NCBI GenBank assembly: GCA_001917125.1
Contig: MNTU01000018.1
Coordinates: forward strand, 12,678-76,677
Direction: 5' to 3'
DNA length: 64,000 bases
From: Azospirillum sp. 47_25
GTDB taxonomy: Bacteria > Pseudomonadota > Alphaproteobacteria > RF32 > CAG-239
A program made the position numbers and the translations under genes. Positions 44,823 through 50,958 of this stretch are shown one piece after another; the first letter of the stretch is position 1; each line of letters starts with the position of its first letter. The notes under the pieces were generated by a model that saw only the letters and a list, made by a program, of their open reading frames with translations, had not been told where the DNA came from and ran no database searches.

Positions 44823-45686
44823 ATGTCACAAGTTAAACGCATTTTTCAACACGACAGTAAGCCAGTCAACAAGGCCGCTGTTTTGACTTATACGATTCCG
44901 TCATTTGAAGTAATTGACGACATCGTCCTGGAATTTAAGAACGCAGGGGCTGCAGCTGCAAAAGCCAATATTTTAACCTCAATTAACAAAATTGCGCTGG
45001 CAATCAACGGCGAACAGGTTATTAACTGCAAATTGTCACAGCTTTATGATGTTTATGCCTCTCTCGGCCAGGAAGTAACCCAGAATATTAACAACGTTAT
45101 CGGGCTTAATATCGGCCGTTATTTGTTCAAAGACCCGGTAACCGAGGACTATTTCGCTTATGGCTGCGCAAATGTCCAGACAATCCAGCTGCAGGTTTAT
45201 TGCGCTGCGACCGTTACCGACGTAACCGACTTGTCAATCTCGACTATTCGTCGCAATTTCAAAGCAAATCTGGGTAGTTACATCAAAATTATTAACTATC
45301 CGCAGAACATGAACTCGACCGGTATTTCTTCAGTCGATACATTACCGCGTGACGCTAACGAAGCTTATTTGTCGATTATGGCAAACGCAGGCGGCGGCAC
45401 AATCAGCCAGGGTGAATGCGTTGTTAACGGCAACAACATTTATGACCCGATGACTGCGGCCGAAAACGACTACATTGTCAGCGCCCGCGGCCTGGCTCCG
45501 GTATCCGGTACGTTTAATTACAGCTTCAGCGACGGTTCGATTAAATCAATTCTGCCAATGCAGGGCGTAACCGAGCTGCGGCTTAAAACCACGTTCAGTG
45601 CGGCGCCGACGTCCGGCAGTTATGATTTGCTGGCGGTGTCAATCCGCAATGTACCGTCCGCAATGATGGCGGCCGTCTCGGCTTAA
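44823..45686 (+). CDS. Major capsid protein, double jelly-roll (PM2 P2-like)
   Basis: This 287-residue protein is beta-rich, lacks signal and membrane helices, and has a strong GAGG ribosome site as expected for the most abundant virion protein. The N-terminal domain contains YTIPSFEVIDDIVLEFKNAGA, INKIALAINGEQVINCKLSQLYDVY; the second domain starts around LGSYIKIINYPQNMNS and ends with ELRLKTTFSAAPTSGSYDLLAVSIRN. This fits the pattern of corticovirus P2-type capsid proteins (PM2 P2 is 269 residues). The position right after the packaging ATPase supports the call. A structure model would be decisive. Confidence 0.7.
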   Translation: MSQVKRIFQHDSKPVNKAAVLTYTIPSFEVIDDIVLEFKNAGAAAAKANILTSINKIALAINGEQVINCKLSQLYDVYASLGQEVTQNINNVIGLNIGRYLFKDPVTEDYFAYGCANVQTIQLQVYCAATVTDVTDLSISTIRRNFKANLGSYIKIINYPQNMNSTGISSVDTLPRDANEAYLSIMANAGGGTISQGECVVNGNNIYDPMTAAENDYIVSARGLAPVSGTFNYSFSDGSIKSILPMQGVTELRLKTTFSAAPTSGSYDLLAVSIRNVPSAMMAAVSA

Positions 45687-45731
45687 TGTAACCAGGGGCG
45701 GAGCTTCCGCCCCCTCTTAACGAGGTATAAA

Positions 45732-45986
45732 ATGGCAACAAAGACAGAAGACGATAAACCCTGGTATGAATCAATGTGGGACTGGTTCGGCGATACGTCA
45801 AAGGACATTATCAATTCAAAGCTGCAGAGCGACCAGGCTAAATACGAAGCGGAACTTTTAGCCCAGCAGCAGGCGCAGAATCAGACAATCGACATATTCG
45901 GCCAGCAAGTCAGCAAAACCACGCTGTTATGGATTGCGGGCGGTTCAATTTTGGCTGCCTTTATCCTGGTAATGGTTCGCAAATAG
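45732..45986 (+). CDS. Prophage small membrane protein 1
   Basis: Of 84 residues; a Trp-rich start (DDKPWYESMWDWFGD), a Gln-rich helical middle (EAELLAQQQAQNQTIDIFG) and a C-terminal membrane helix (TTLLWIAGGSILAAFILVMV). It is likely a virion membrane protein. It has a good GAGG site. Confidence 0.7.
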   Translation: MATKTEDDKPWYESMWDWFGDTSKDIINSKLQSDQAKYEAELLAQQQAQNQTIDIFGQQVSKTTLLWIAGGSILAAFILVMVRK

Positions 45987-45995
45987 GGGGCAGGC

Positions 45996-46226
45996 ATGGC
46001 AGACGCGGCATATTGGACAGGTGACGCAAATCTAAACTGGGCGGGTGATGACAATTCGCAGCCGCACGCGTCGTCTAACTCATCGCTTAGCTCGGCATAT
46101 AGGGGCGGGGATTATTACACCGTTTCCGGGCGCTCTAATACCGGCGTTGGACTGGGTAAAATCGTCATATATGGCCTTGTCGGCCTGGGTTTTTATTGGC
46201 TGTTTAAGAAAATCGGGGGTAAATAA
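45996..46226 (+). CDS. Prophage small membrane protein 2
   Basis: The product has 76 residues: a polar Ser/Asn-rich head and a C-terminal helix (VGLGKIVIYGLVGLGFYWLF) ending in a basic tail. It follows the preceding gene by nine bases and overlaps the next by one (TAATG). Confidence 0.7.
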   Translation: MADAAYWTGDANLNWAGDDNSQPHASSNSSLSSAYRGGDYYTVSGRSNTGVGLGKIVIYGLVGLGFYWLFKKIGGK

Positions 46227-46585
46227 TGGCCTGGGCATATTCTAGCAGTTCAACATCTAATCATATAACCGATAACTCGTCCAGTAACTCACAAGCTGCG
46301 ACAATCGGCGATTTATCGTCCAATAACGAGATTGTTTACGGCAATTATACAGAGCAGGGACTCGTTGGCGAAAACTTGTCAACGGTATTAGACGCTATCA
46401 CCGGGACGACAGACCAGGCTATTACCAGCGCGCATTTGACGGCCGAGCAGGCAATCAAAGCGACCGGGGAAGCGTACGCCGAGAGCAAATCGGAGCTGCG
46501 AAACTTTGTTGACGCTGTGCGGCCGATTGCGCTTTATGCAGCGATTGCGGCAGTTTTTTACTACATTTTCGCGAAAGGTAAGTAA
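46226..46585 (+). CDS. Prophage small membrane protein 3
   Basis: 119 residues, with a Ser/Asn-rich start, a helical middle (TDQAITSAHLTAEQAIKATGEAYAESKSELRNFV) and a C-terminal membrane helix (PIALYAAIAAVFYYIFA). The layout is like proteins 1 and 2: soluble head, helix at the C-terminus. It is probably a virion membrane or vertex-stabilising protein. Confidence 0.7.
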   Translation: MAWAYSSSSTSNHITDNSSSNSQAATIGDLSSNNEIVYGNYTEQGLVGENLSTVLDAITGTTDQAITSAHLTAEQAIKATGEAYAESKSELRNFVDAVRPIALYAAIAAVFYYIFAKGK

Positions 46586-47170
46586 ATGCAGGAAAATATT
46601 AACCTTGGCGCAGTGCAAGCACCTTATTGGGAGCAGGTACTTACCCTGCAGCCCGGCGAAACACGCAAAGTAGACTATGTTTACGACAGCTTTAACTTGC
46701 TTCAAGCGTCAATTCCGGAAGTCTTAGAGGTTACTTTCGGCGGTGCGGCCACACAAACTAAATTTTCGGCCGGCATGGGGTATCATTTATCGGCGCCGGT
46801 CAGCTATATTCAGCTGTTTAACACGTCAGACAGTCCGCTGACGATTGATTTTTCGCTTGCTGTCGGCGGAATTACCGACAACCGGTTGACTGTCTCCGGA
46901 ACGGTCAACACGTCAACCAAATTAAGCGCATACAGCAGCGTAAAGGCGGGTTCGCTGACGGCGCCGCAGTCGCTGGAGTATGATAATAACTCGGTTGTTG
47001 CCCTGGTTTGCACTTCCGGGACAATTACCGTCAATATTACAGCGGCCGGCGTTGCCGTCAGTAATTTAGAACTATCGACCGGGCAGTCCTGGGAAATGCC
47101 AATCGTGACCGGCGGAACCATTGAAATTACCGGAACGGGTAAATTTAACTATTCGATTGCGGGGTATTGA
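46586..47170 (+). CDS. Prophage structural protein, beta-rich (penton/minor capsid candidate)
   Basis: The 194-residue product has no signal or membrane helix, and many beta strands with Thr, Val and Gly (SAPVSYIQLFNTSDSPLTIDF, GTITVNITAAGVAVSNLELS, GGTIEITGTGKFNYSIAGY). It lies between membrane proteins and the spike, where a penton base or vertex protein would be expected. No family is recognised; the role is inferred from position. Confidence 0.55.
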   Translation: MQENINLGAVQAPYWEQVLTLQPGETRKVDYVYDSFNLLQASIPEVLEVTFGGAATQTKFSAGMGYHLSAPVSYIQLFNTSDSPLTIDFSLAVGGITDNRLTVSGTVNTSTKLSAYSSVKAGSLTAPQSLEYDNNSVVALVCTSGTITVNITAAGVAVSNLELSTGQSWEMPIVTGGTIEITGTGKFNYSIAGY

Positions 47171-47661
47171 TGACGATATTCGGGGGATATAACGCAGGAT
47201 TAGAGCCAGGGGCAATTATGCCAGTTGCGGCCGGTTCGCCAATTCCGGACGGTTTTTTATTGTGTGACGGTTCGGCAATTAGTCGGGCGCAATATCCGGA
47301 GCTTTTCGCTGCAATCGGCACTAATTACGGAGCAGGCGACGGAAGTACGACGTTTAATATTCCTAATGGTGTCATGCGCCTGCTGGGCGATTGGGTAATG
47401 GTTCAGGGTAACGGCAAGGCGTTAGGGCTGCAAGGTAATAATGGTGCCGGCGGCTGGTGTGCCGGTGGTTCTGCAGGTGGAACTAATCCATATTATTTTA
47501 AAGATACTTATCCGGACACAGGGATTGACCCGTCAGGTATAAGCGGCGGCAAATTTTCCGACGGCTATAGCGTTGGCGTTACGACTGTCGGCCAAAATTC
47601 CGGCCTGGTGGCAAATATGGCGTCTCAAACAATCGCATTACTAATTAAATACAGGTGGTAA
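47170..47661 (+). CDS. Receptor-binding spike with tail-collar domain
   Basis: This 163-residue protein carries a phage tail-collar (MdpB-like) domain: GAIMPVAAGSPIPDGFLLCDGSAISRAQYPELFAAIGTNYGAGDGSTTFNIPN. A Gly-rich tip follows, and the end VANMASQTIALLIKYRW is the typical C-terminal strand. In tailed phages this domain forms trimeric fibre tips; here it probably forms the vertex spike that meets the host. Start 47170 overlaps the previous stop by one base. Confidence 0.75.
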   Translation: MTIFGGYNAGLEPGAIMPVAAGSPIPDGFLLCDGSAISRAQYPELFAAIGTNYGAGDGSTTFNIPNGVMRLLGDWVMVQGNGKALGLQGNNGAGGWCAGGSAGGTNPYYFKDTYPDTGIDPSGISGGKFSDGYSVGVTTVGQNSGLVANMASQTIALLIKYRW

Positions 47662-47662
47662 A

Positions 47663-48061
47663 ATGAAGGCTTTTCAATACGATGAAAACGGATATTACAG
47701 TAAAACGGTAGATTGCCAGATTGACCCGCGGGCAAGTGTTGCGGCCGGTAAAACTGTTTATTTGCTGCCTGGTTCAGCAACATTTGCCGAGCCATTACCG
47801 GAAAAGCCAGGCTATAAGGTCAAATTTAACGGCTCAGCCTGGGAATATGAGGAAATACCGCCTTTACCGGAGCCAACACCGGAAGAGCTTAAACAGGCGG
47901 AAATCTGGGAACTAAAAGGCAAATTAGCGGCTTCAGACTATGCAGTTATCAAAATCGCCGAGGGAGCAGCGACGGCCGAAGAATACGCCGACTTAATCAA
48001 ATCGCGCCAGGAATGGCGGGCGAGGATTAACGAGCTGGGGGGGCTGATATGCGGGTTTTAA
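47663..48061 (+). CDS. Tail-fibre-assembly-like chaperone
   Basis: The 132-residue product has an N-terminal strand-rich part (AFQYDENGYYSKTVDCQIDP), KFNGSAWEYEEIPPLPEPTPEELKQ and a C-terminal helical hairpin (LKGKLAASDYAVIKIAEGAATAEEYADLIKSRQEWRARINEL), the pattern of XkdW/DUF4376-type fibre chaperones. It lies next to the spike gene, as in tailed phages, so it likely helps fold or trim the spike. It overlaps the hydrolase start by 13 bases. Confidence 0.65.
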   Translation: MKAFQYDENGYYSKTVDCQIDPRASVAAGKTVYLLPGSATFAEPLPEKPGYKVKFNGSAWEYEEIPPLPEPTPEELKQAEIWELKGKLAASDYAVIKIAEGAATAEEYADLIKSRQEWRARINELGGLICGF

Positions 48062-48516
48062 TCGCCTTAATCGCCGGTTATCTCGGCTATCGGTTAGTAA
48101 AAAAGGGGTACGATATGACACAGCCGCAAGATATTTACATGGCTAAAACAATCTGGGGTGAAGCCCGGGGCGAGGGGGCGCGCGGTATGCAGGCCGTTGC
48201 TAACGTCATCATGAATCGCGTTAATCGGGGCGGCTGGTATGGTGCCAGTATTAAAGACGTTGTCCTGAAGCCGTATCAATTCAGCTGCTGGAACGCAACC
48301 GACCCTAACCGGGCTAAAATTGACGCTTTAACCGAGGCCGATTTAGCAGCTTCCGGAGCGCTTAACATTGCGCGCCAGGTAATCAGCGGCCAACTTCCGG
48401 ACATCACCGGCGGAGCGACAGAGTACCATAATAAGAAAATAACACCGTCATGGAACTGGGACAAGCTGGAGAAGACCGTCACAATCGGAAATCACGTTTT
48501 TTATAGGAGCAAATAA
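48049..48516 (+). CDS. SleB/CwlJ-type cell wall hydrolase, membrane anchored
   Basis: Of 155 residues; an N-terminal helix (VLIALIAGYLGYRLV) and a Hydrolase_2 domain: TIWGEARGEGARGMQAVANVIMNRV holds the catalytic-type glutamate, then YQFSCWNATDPN and GATEYHNKKITPSW. It cleaves peptidoglycan, either for entry through the wall or for lysis. The helix suggests a virion-membrane location. Confidence 0.85.
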   Translation: MRVLIALIAGYLGYRLVKKGYDMTQPQDIYMAKTIWGEARGEGARGMQAVANVIMNRVNRGGWYGASIKDVVLKPYQFSCWNATDPNRAKIDALTEADLAASGALNIARQVISGQLPDITGGATEYHNKKITPSWNWDKLEKTVTIGNHVFYRSK

Positions 48517-48517
48517 A

Positions 48518-48667
48518 ATGCCTTATATCGCAACATTTTTGGCCGGTATTGTTACTTGGAACATATTTGACAAAGCGACGGAAACAGCAAAAGAAAACCC
48601 GGTGATCAGAATCGCGACATCGGCAATAATTATGTATATCGGCTATAAATTTTTGAAAAAACTTTAA
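48518..48667 (+). CDS. 49-residue prophage membrane peptide
   Basis: It reads MPYIATFLAGIVTWNIF, a short charged turn (DKATETAKENP), then IRIATSAIIMYIGYKFLKKL: two helices. TAGGAG precedes the ATG. It resembles its neighbour at 48684 in ending YxGYxxLKKL, suggesting a shared helix type. Confidence 0.65.
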   Translation: MPYIATFLAGIVTWNIFDKATETAKENPVIRIATSAIIMYIGYKFLKKL

Positions 48668-48683
48668 TAGGAGGAAAAGCAAC

Positions 48684-48872
48684 ATGTGGGGAGCATTGGC
48701 AAAAATCGGCGGCGCCGTATTAACTGGCCTTGGTGTGGACTGGGCGATCAGTTCATATAACGAGAGCCAGGCCGCGGCCGAACAGCAGCAGAAAAACATC
48801 AACACCGGCAAGGTTATTGTCGGAGCTGCAGCAATCTATCTGGGCTATCTGCTGCTGAAGAAGCTGAAATAA
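48684..48872 (+). CDS. 62-residue prophage membrane protein
   Basis: A glycine-rich N-terminal helix (WGALAKIGGAVLTGLGVDWA), a Gln-rich charged middle (SQAAAEQQQKNINTG), and the C-terminal helix VIVGAAAIYLGYLLLKKLK. AGGAGG precedes it. The stop overlaps the next start by one base. Possible virion membrane or channel protein. Confidence 0.65.
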   Translation: MWGALAKIGGAVLTGLGVDWAISSYNESQAAAEQQQKNINTGKVIVGAAAIYLGYLLLKKLK

Positions 48873-49024
48873 TGGAAGAACTTTTAATTAACGTCCTGGG
48901 AAATTCGCCGACACTGGTTGCCGTTTTGCTGTTATACGGCAAGTTTGACAAGCGTTGCGCGTTAATTGAGCGGGAAATTGTCGAGCTAAGGGAGGAACAG
49001 AATAAATGCTGGTTCAAATCTTAA
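48872..49024 (+). CDS. 50-residue membrane/coiled-coil peptide
   Basis: One helix (SPTLVAVLLLYGKF) is followed by a charged coiled coil (CALIEREIVELREEQNKC). This looks like the small holin/spanin-type or BhlA-like proteins of phages. It overlaps the next gene by 19 bases in another frame. Confidence 0.6.
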   Translation: MEELLINVLGNSPTLVAVLLLYGKFDKRCALIEREIVELREEQNKCWFKS

Positions 49025-49146
49025 ACAAGCTGAAAAATCGCAATTTCTGGGCCGGTGTGGCAACCACCGTCGCCGGGGTCCTGGCTGGGACCTTATCGGC
49101 CCCGGAAGCAGTCATAAATTTCATCACAAACTTAATCGGAGGGTAA
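49006..49146 (+). CDS. 46-residue holin-like peptide
   Basis: MLVQILNKLKNRNFWAGVAT continues into a small-residue-rich helix (TVAGVLAGTLSAPEAVINFI) and a Gly end. GGGAGG precedes the ATG. The pattern NRNFWxGVxTTV is close to small phage holins. It may release the hydrolase or act in the virion membrane. Confidence 0.6.
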   Translation: MLVQILNKLKNRNFWAGVATTVAGVLAGTLSAPEAVINFITNLIGG

Positions 49147-49150
49147 AACA

Positions 49151-49279
49151 ATGGCAGCAAGGCGCAAAAAATCGTCCAGCAAACGCAAAACGACCAAAAG
49201 AGCTACAACCACGCGGAAAAAGAAAACAACGCGCAGAAAAAAGAAAAAAAGCTTTTGGGACAAGTTGTTTGACTTTTAG
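49151..49279 (+). CDS. 42-residue highly basic peptide, probable DNA-condensing protein
   Basis: About half of its residues are Lys or Arg, in runs separated by Ser/Thr (MAARRKKSSSKRKTTKRATT, then TRKKKTTRRKKKK), ending SFWDKLFDF. The composition fits a protamine-like virion protein that neutralises packaged DNA, or a scaffold with a hydrophobic anchor end. It is the last gene before the late terminator. Confidence 0.65.
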   Translation: MAARRKKSSSKRKTTKRATTTRKKKTTRRKKKKSFWDKLFDF

Positions 49280-49298
49280 AATCTCTTATGATACAAGA

Positions 49299-49330
49299 AA
49301 AAAGTCCAGCGCTGCAACGTTGGACTTTTT
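49299..49330 (+). terminator. Prophage late-operon terminator
   Basis: AAAAAGTCCA with TGGACTTTTT around a 12-base loop ends the late transcript. Confidence 0.75.
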
Positions 49331-49339
49331 CTAACACAG

Positions 49340-49452
49340 AAAGGAGTTGACTCCTAACTTCTTTCCTATGAGGTTAGAATAGCTTATTTTGCTGACAATG
49401 TCAACTAAAATAAGCGGTTAACTCCTTTCGCTTTAACGAAAGGAGGCTCAAA
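49340..49452 (+). promoter_or_regulatory. Structured leader of the 21-residue hydrophobic peptide
   Basis: CTCCTTTCG (49422-49430) pairs perfectly with CGAAAGGAG (49437-49445), hiding the ribosome site AGGAGG at 49441-49446. A competing AAAGGAGTTGACTCC lies upstream at about 49340. TTGCTGACAATGTCAAC also offers a hairpin. Such sequestering is typical for small toxic peptides. Confidence 0.5.
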
Positions 49453-49518
49453 GTGTTAATAAAGGTTATTATTATCTTTAAGTTAATACTTGAGATTATA
49501 ATCGTTGTCTTGCAATAA
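49453..49518 (+). CDS. 21-residue hydrophobic peptide, possible toxin or lysis peptide
   Basis: From GTG at 49453, seven bases after AGGAGG: (M)LIKVIIIFKLILEIIIVVLQ, a single very hydrophobic helix. A terminator follows directly. Size, hydrophobicity and a hidden ribosome site recall type I toxin peptides (Ldr/Fst/TisB-like); no antitoxin RNA was identified. It could instead be a phage membrane peptide. Confidence 0.45.
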   Translation: MLIKVIIIFKLILEIIIVVLQ

Positions 49519-49528
49519 GTCAACGGGG

Positions 49529-49556
49529 AAGGGCGGAGAAATCCGCCCTTCTTTTT
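49529..49556 (+). terminator. Terminator after the hydrophobic peptide
   Basis: AAGGGCGGA with TCCGCCCTT followed by C and five T. Confidence 0.85.
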
Positions 49557-49716
49557 AATAGCATAATTCGTCAATGCCTACAAGGTCATTATACTTCGTT
49601 ATGTTAAAAGTACCAGGCGCAAAGCGCTTTTGGGCTGCTTCCAACGCTTCTTCAAAAGTATCATATCTTTTATCTAAAAGCTCGTTGTTTTCCTTGTCAT
49701 AAATCCGGTAATGCAT
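49555..49716 (-). CDS. 53-residue prophage hypothetical protein
   Basis: The minus-strand frame begins MHYRIYDKENNELLDKRYDT and continues FEEALEAAQKRFAPGTFNIT, then KYNDLVGIDELCY. AAGGGA lies at normal distance before the ATG. It is a small soluble alpha/beta protein; family not recognised. It lies downstream of the HTH regulator gene on the same strand. Confidence 0.6.
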   Translation of the reverse strand: MHYRIYDKENNELLDKRYDTFEEALEAAQKRFAPGTFNITKYNDLVGIDELCY

Positions 49717-49784
49717 TTTAGTCCCTTAAAATATACAAATAATTACTAAAAATAAATATCCGCCTTTTATTTGTCAATCTGATT

Positions 49785-50222
49785 TTAATCTAAAAACCAA
49801 AAATCGACGTTGCAGCGTAATATTTTGTAAATATGATTTTCACTAACGCCGATTACCCTTGCAATCTCTTTGGCCGTAAAACCGGCTTTTTTTAGCTTTT
49901 CGCAGGTGTAACGTTTAGCAAAAAGGTTGACGGCAGACATATAGCGATTTTGCTGCCAAAAGACGTTTTTAACGCGGTCAACAGTTGTGTGAAATTCAAG
50001 CGCCGTCAATATTATCGCTTCCGGCTTAGCGTGACCGGCGGCCATATAGCGAATAACGCGTTTAACGATGTAAGGATTTTGCTGTCGTGCTTCTTTGTTT
50101 ACTTTTTGCTGTCTATCATAAGAGATATGGACAAGATCAATTATGCGTTTGGCTGTTTGTTCCAAGGCTTTTTTATGGTGCTCAAGCTCTTTTTCTGTTT
50201 CATCGTCAACGCATACTATCAT
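49785..50222 (-). CDS. Prophage HTH regulator
   Basis: The product has 145 residues. The N-terminus is helical and charged; the C-terminal ~45 residues hold a homeodomain/resolvase-like HTH (RYTCEKLKKAGFTAKEIARVIGVSENHIYKIL). It lacks the catalytic residues of a serine or tyrosine recombinase, so it is probably a transcription factor (late-gene or excision control), not an integrase. It lies at the right end of the prophage beside the dif-like site. Confidence 0.65.
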   Translation of the reverse strand: MIVCVDDETEKELEHHKKALEQTAKRIIDLVHISYDRQQKVNKEARQQNPYIVKRVIRYMAAGHAKPEAIILTALEFHTTVDRVKNVFWQQNRYMSAVNLFAKRYTCEKLKKAGFTAKEIARVIGVSENHIYKILRCNVDFWFLD

Positions 50223-50322
50223 TTTTGAATCCTTTATATTTTATGAATTAACAAGGATTTAATAATTTATGTGTAAAATACAAAAACTTAGTTAATTGAA
50301 ATTAAACGCTTTTTTTCTCGTT

Positions 50323-50351
50323 TTGTCCGCATAAGATATATTATGCGACAA
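50323..50351. other. dif-like Xer recombination site (putative attR / chromosomal dif)
   Basis: Arm TTGTCCGCATAA (50323-50334), six-base centre GATATA (50335-50340), arm TTATGCGACAA (50341-50351). The layout and the cores GCATAA and TTATG match bacterial dif sites (about 19 of 26 positions against the E. coli-type sequence by eye). No T-run follows, so a terminator is unlikely. The right arm is repeated in complement at 41751-41761. Confidence 0.6.
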
Positions 50352-50700
50352 ATATTTATTATGTGATTGAGCCCTCTCTCGTTTATCGGGTTTCTCGGCA
50401 AGAGCTCCGCCAGAGCGTTTTGTTGTTTGCGGGCTTGGTGATGTTTTTGGTGTATTGTCTTTTGTTTGCAGTTTAATTTTGTCGTGATTATCATATTTTT
50501 TGTGTGTTATCAGCCGTTTGAAATAAATAATCTAATATTTTTTTATAAAAACTAAATAAAATCAAAAAGATAATAAATAAATGGACGCTGTGAACGAGCT
50601 GAATGGTGAAATTTATATCATTACAGTTTCGTCTCGTTTTCAGAGCCGATGCGTTTGTGCGATTTCCCTTCTCTTTTGTTTCTAGAATAAAAAAACTTTA
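50352..50700. other. AT-rich intergenic region with no supported gene
   Basis: No convincing coding frame is seen. One short frame from ATG at 50581 (34 codons) and one on the minus strand (50288-50494) lack ribosome sites and look random. The 50510-50580 part is very AT-rich. It lies between the dif-like site and structured RNA 3. Confidence 0.5.
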
Positions 50701-50751
50701 CATTTTTTCTTTTAACCGTTAATCTGACTTTGAATGTACAGATTGTACATT
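50698..50751 (+). promoter_or_regulatory. Promoter and palindrome of structured RNA 3
   Basis: TTTACA near 50698, a 17-base spacer and TAATCT near 50721 form a promoter. The palindrome AATGTACA-GAT-TGTACATT (50733-50751) lies at or just after the expected start point, where it could be an operator or a 5' hairpin. Confidence 0.5.
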
Positions 50752-50938
50752 TAGGGCGTCAGAAACCCTTTTTAAAATAAACAGTCGCCATAGCATAGCG
50801 ACTTAAAACTATATGCCGATTTCTGTCTCGGACGGATGTCGGCGAATAAGGTTTTGGCCAAATAAGCCGAGCCGTTGTTTGTTTATTTTATACGGTTTCT
50901 GAACATCCGCCCACCTTTTCAGGTGGGTTTTGTTTAAC
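50732..50938 (+). ncRNA. Structured RNA, family member 3
   Basis: It has the same architecture as the RNAs at 541 and 12256 but a largely different sequence and the opposite strand. Outer stem: 50760-50767 with 50894-50901 and 50774-50783 with 50880-50889, both perfect. Hairpin A: GTCGC 50784-50788 with GCGAC 50798-50802. Hairpin B: CGGC 50840-50843 with GCCG 50866-50869, with a loop similar to that of copy 1 (AATAAGG..AATAA). Terminator: CCCACC 50910-50915 with GGTGGG 50922-50927, then TTTTGTTTAAC as in copies 1 and 2. CGGATGT (50833-50839) could also pair with ACATCCG (50903-50909) as a pseudoknot. Confidence 0.65.
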
Positions 50939-50958
50939 TGTAACGAAAGGATGTTCTT

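Larger units (their letters stand above)
41751..50351. mobile_element. Integrated prophage of a tailless double-jelly-roll (PM2/corticovirus-like) dsDNA phage
   Basis: The segment between two Xer-type half-sites holds about 20 compactly packed genes: outward-facing regulators at both ends; a replication initiator with iterons; a zinc-ribbon protein; a HerA/FtsK-type ATPase; a P2-like major capsid protein; many one-helix small proteins; a collar-domain spike and its chaperone; a SleB-type hydrolase; holin-sized peptides; and a basic peptide. No terminase, portal, tail tube, tape measure or integrase is present. The size (8.6 kb) and order ATPase-capsid-membrane proteins match the PM2 lineage (10 kb), though replication differs from PM2. 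No frameshift is seen, so it may be active. Confidence 0.75.

Noticed and set aside
49785..50222. Prophage integrase candidate
   Set aside because: Only a helix-turn-helix is visible at the C-terminus; none of the catalytic residues of tyrosine or serine recombinases can be seen.
50288..50494. 68-codon minus-strand frame across the dif-like site
   Set aside because: It overlaps the dif-like palindrome, has no ribosome site and a random composition.
50581..50685. 34-codon plus-strand frame in the AT-rich region
   Set aside because: No ribosome site, unusual Cys/Phe-rich ending and no context; probably chance.
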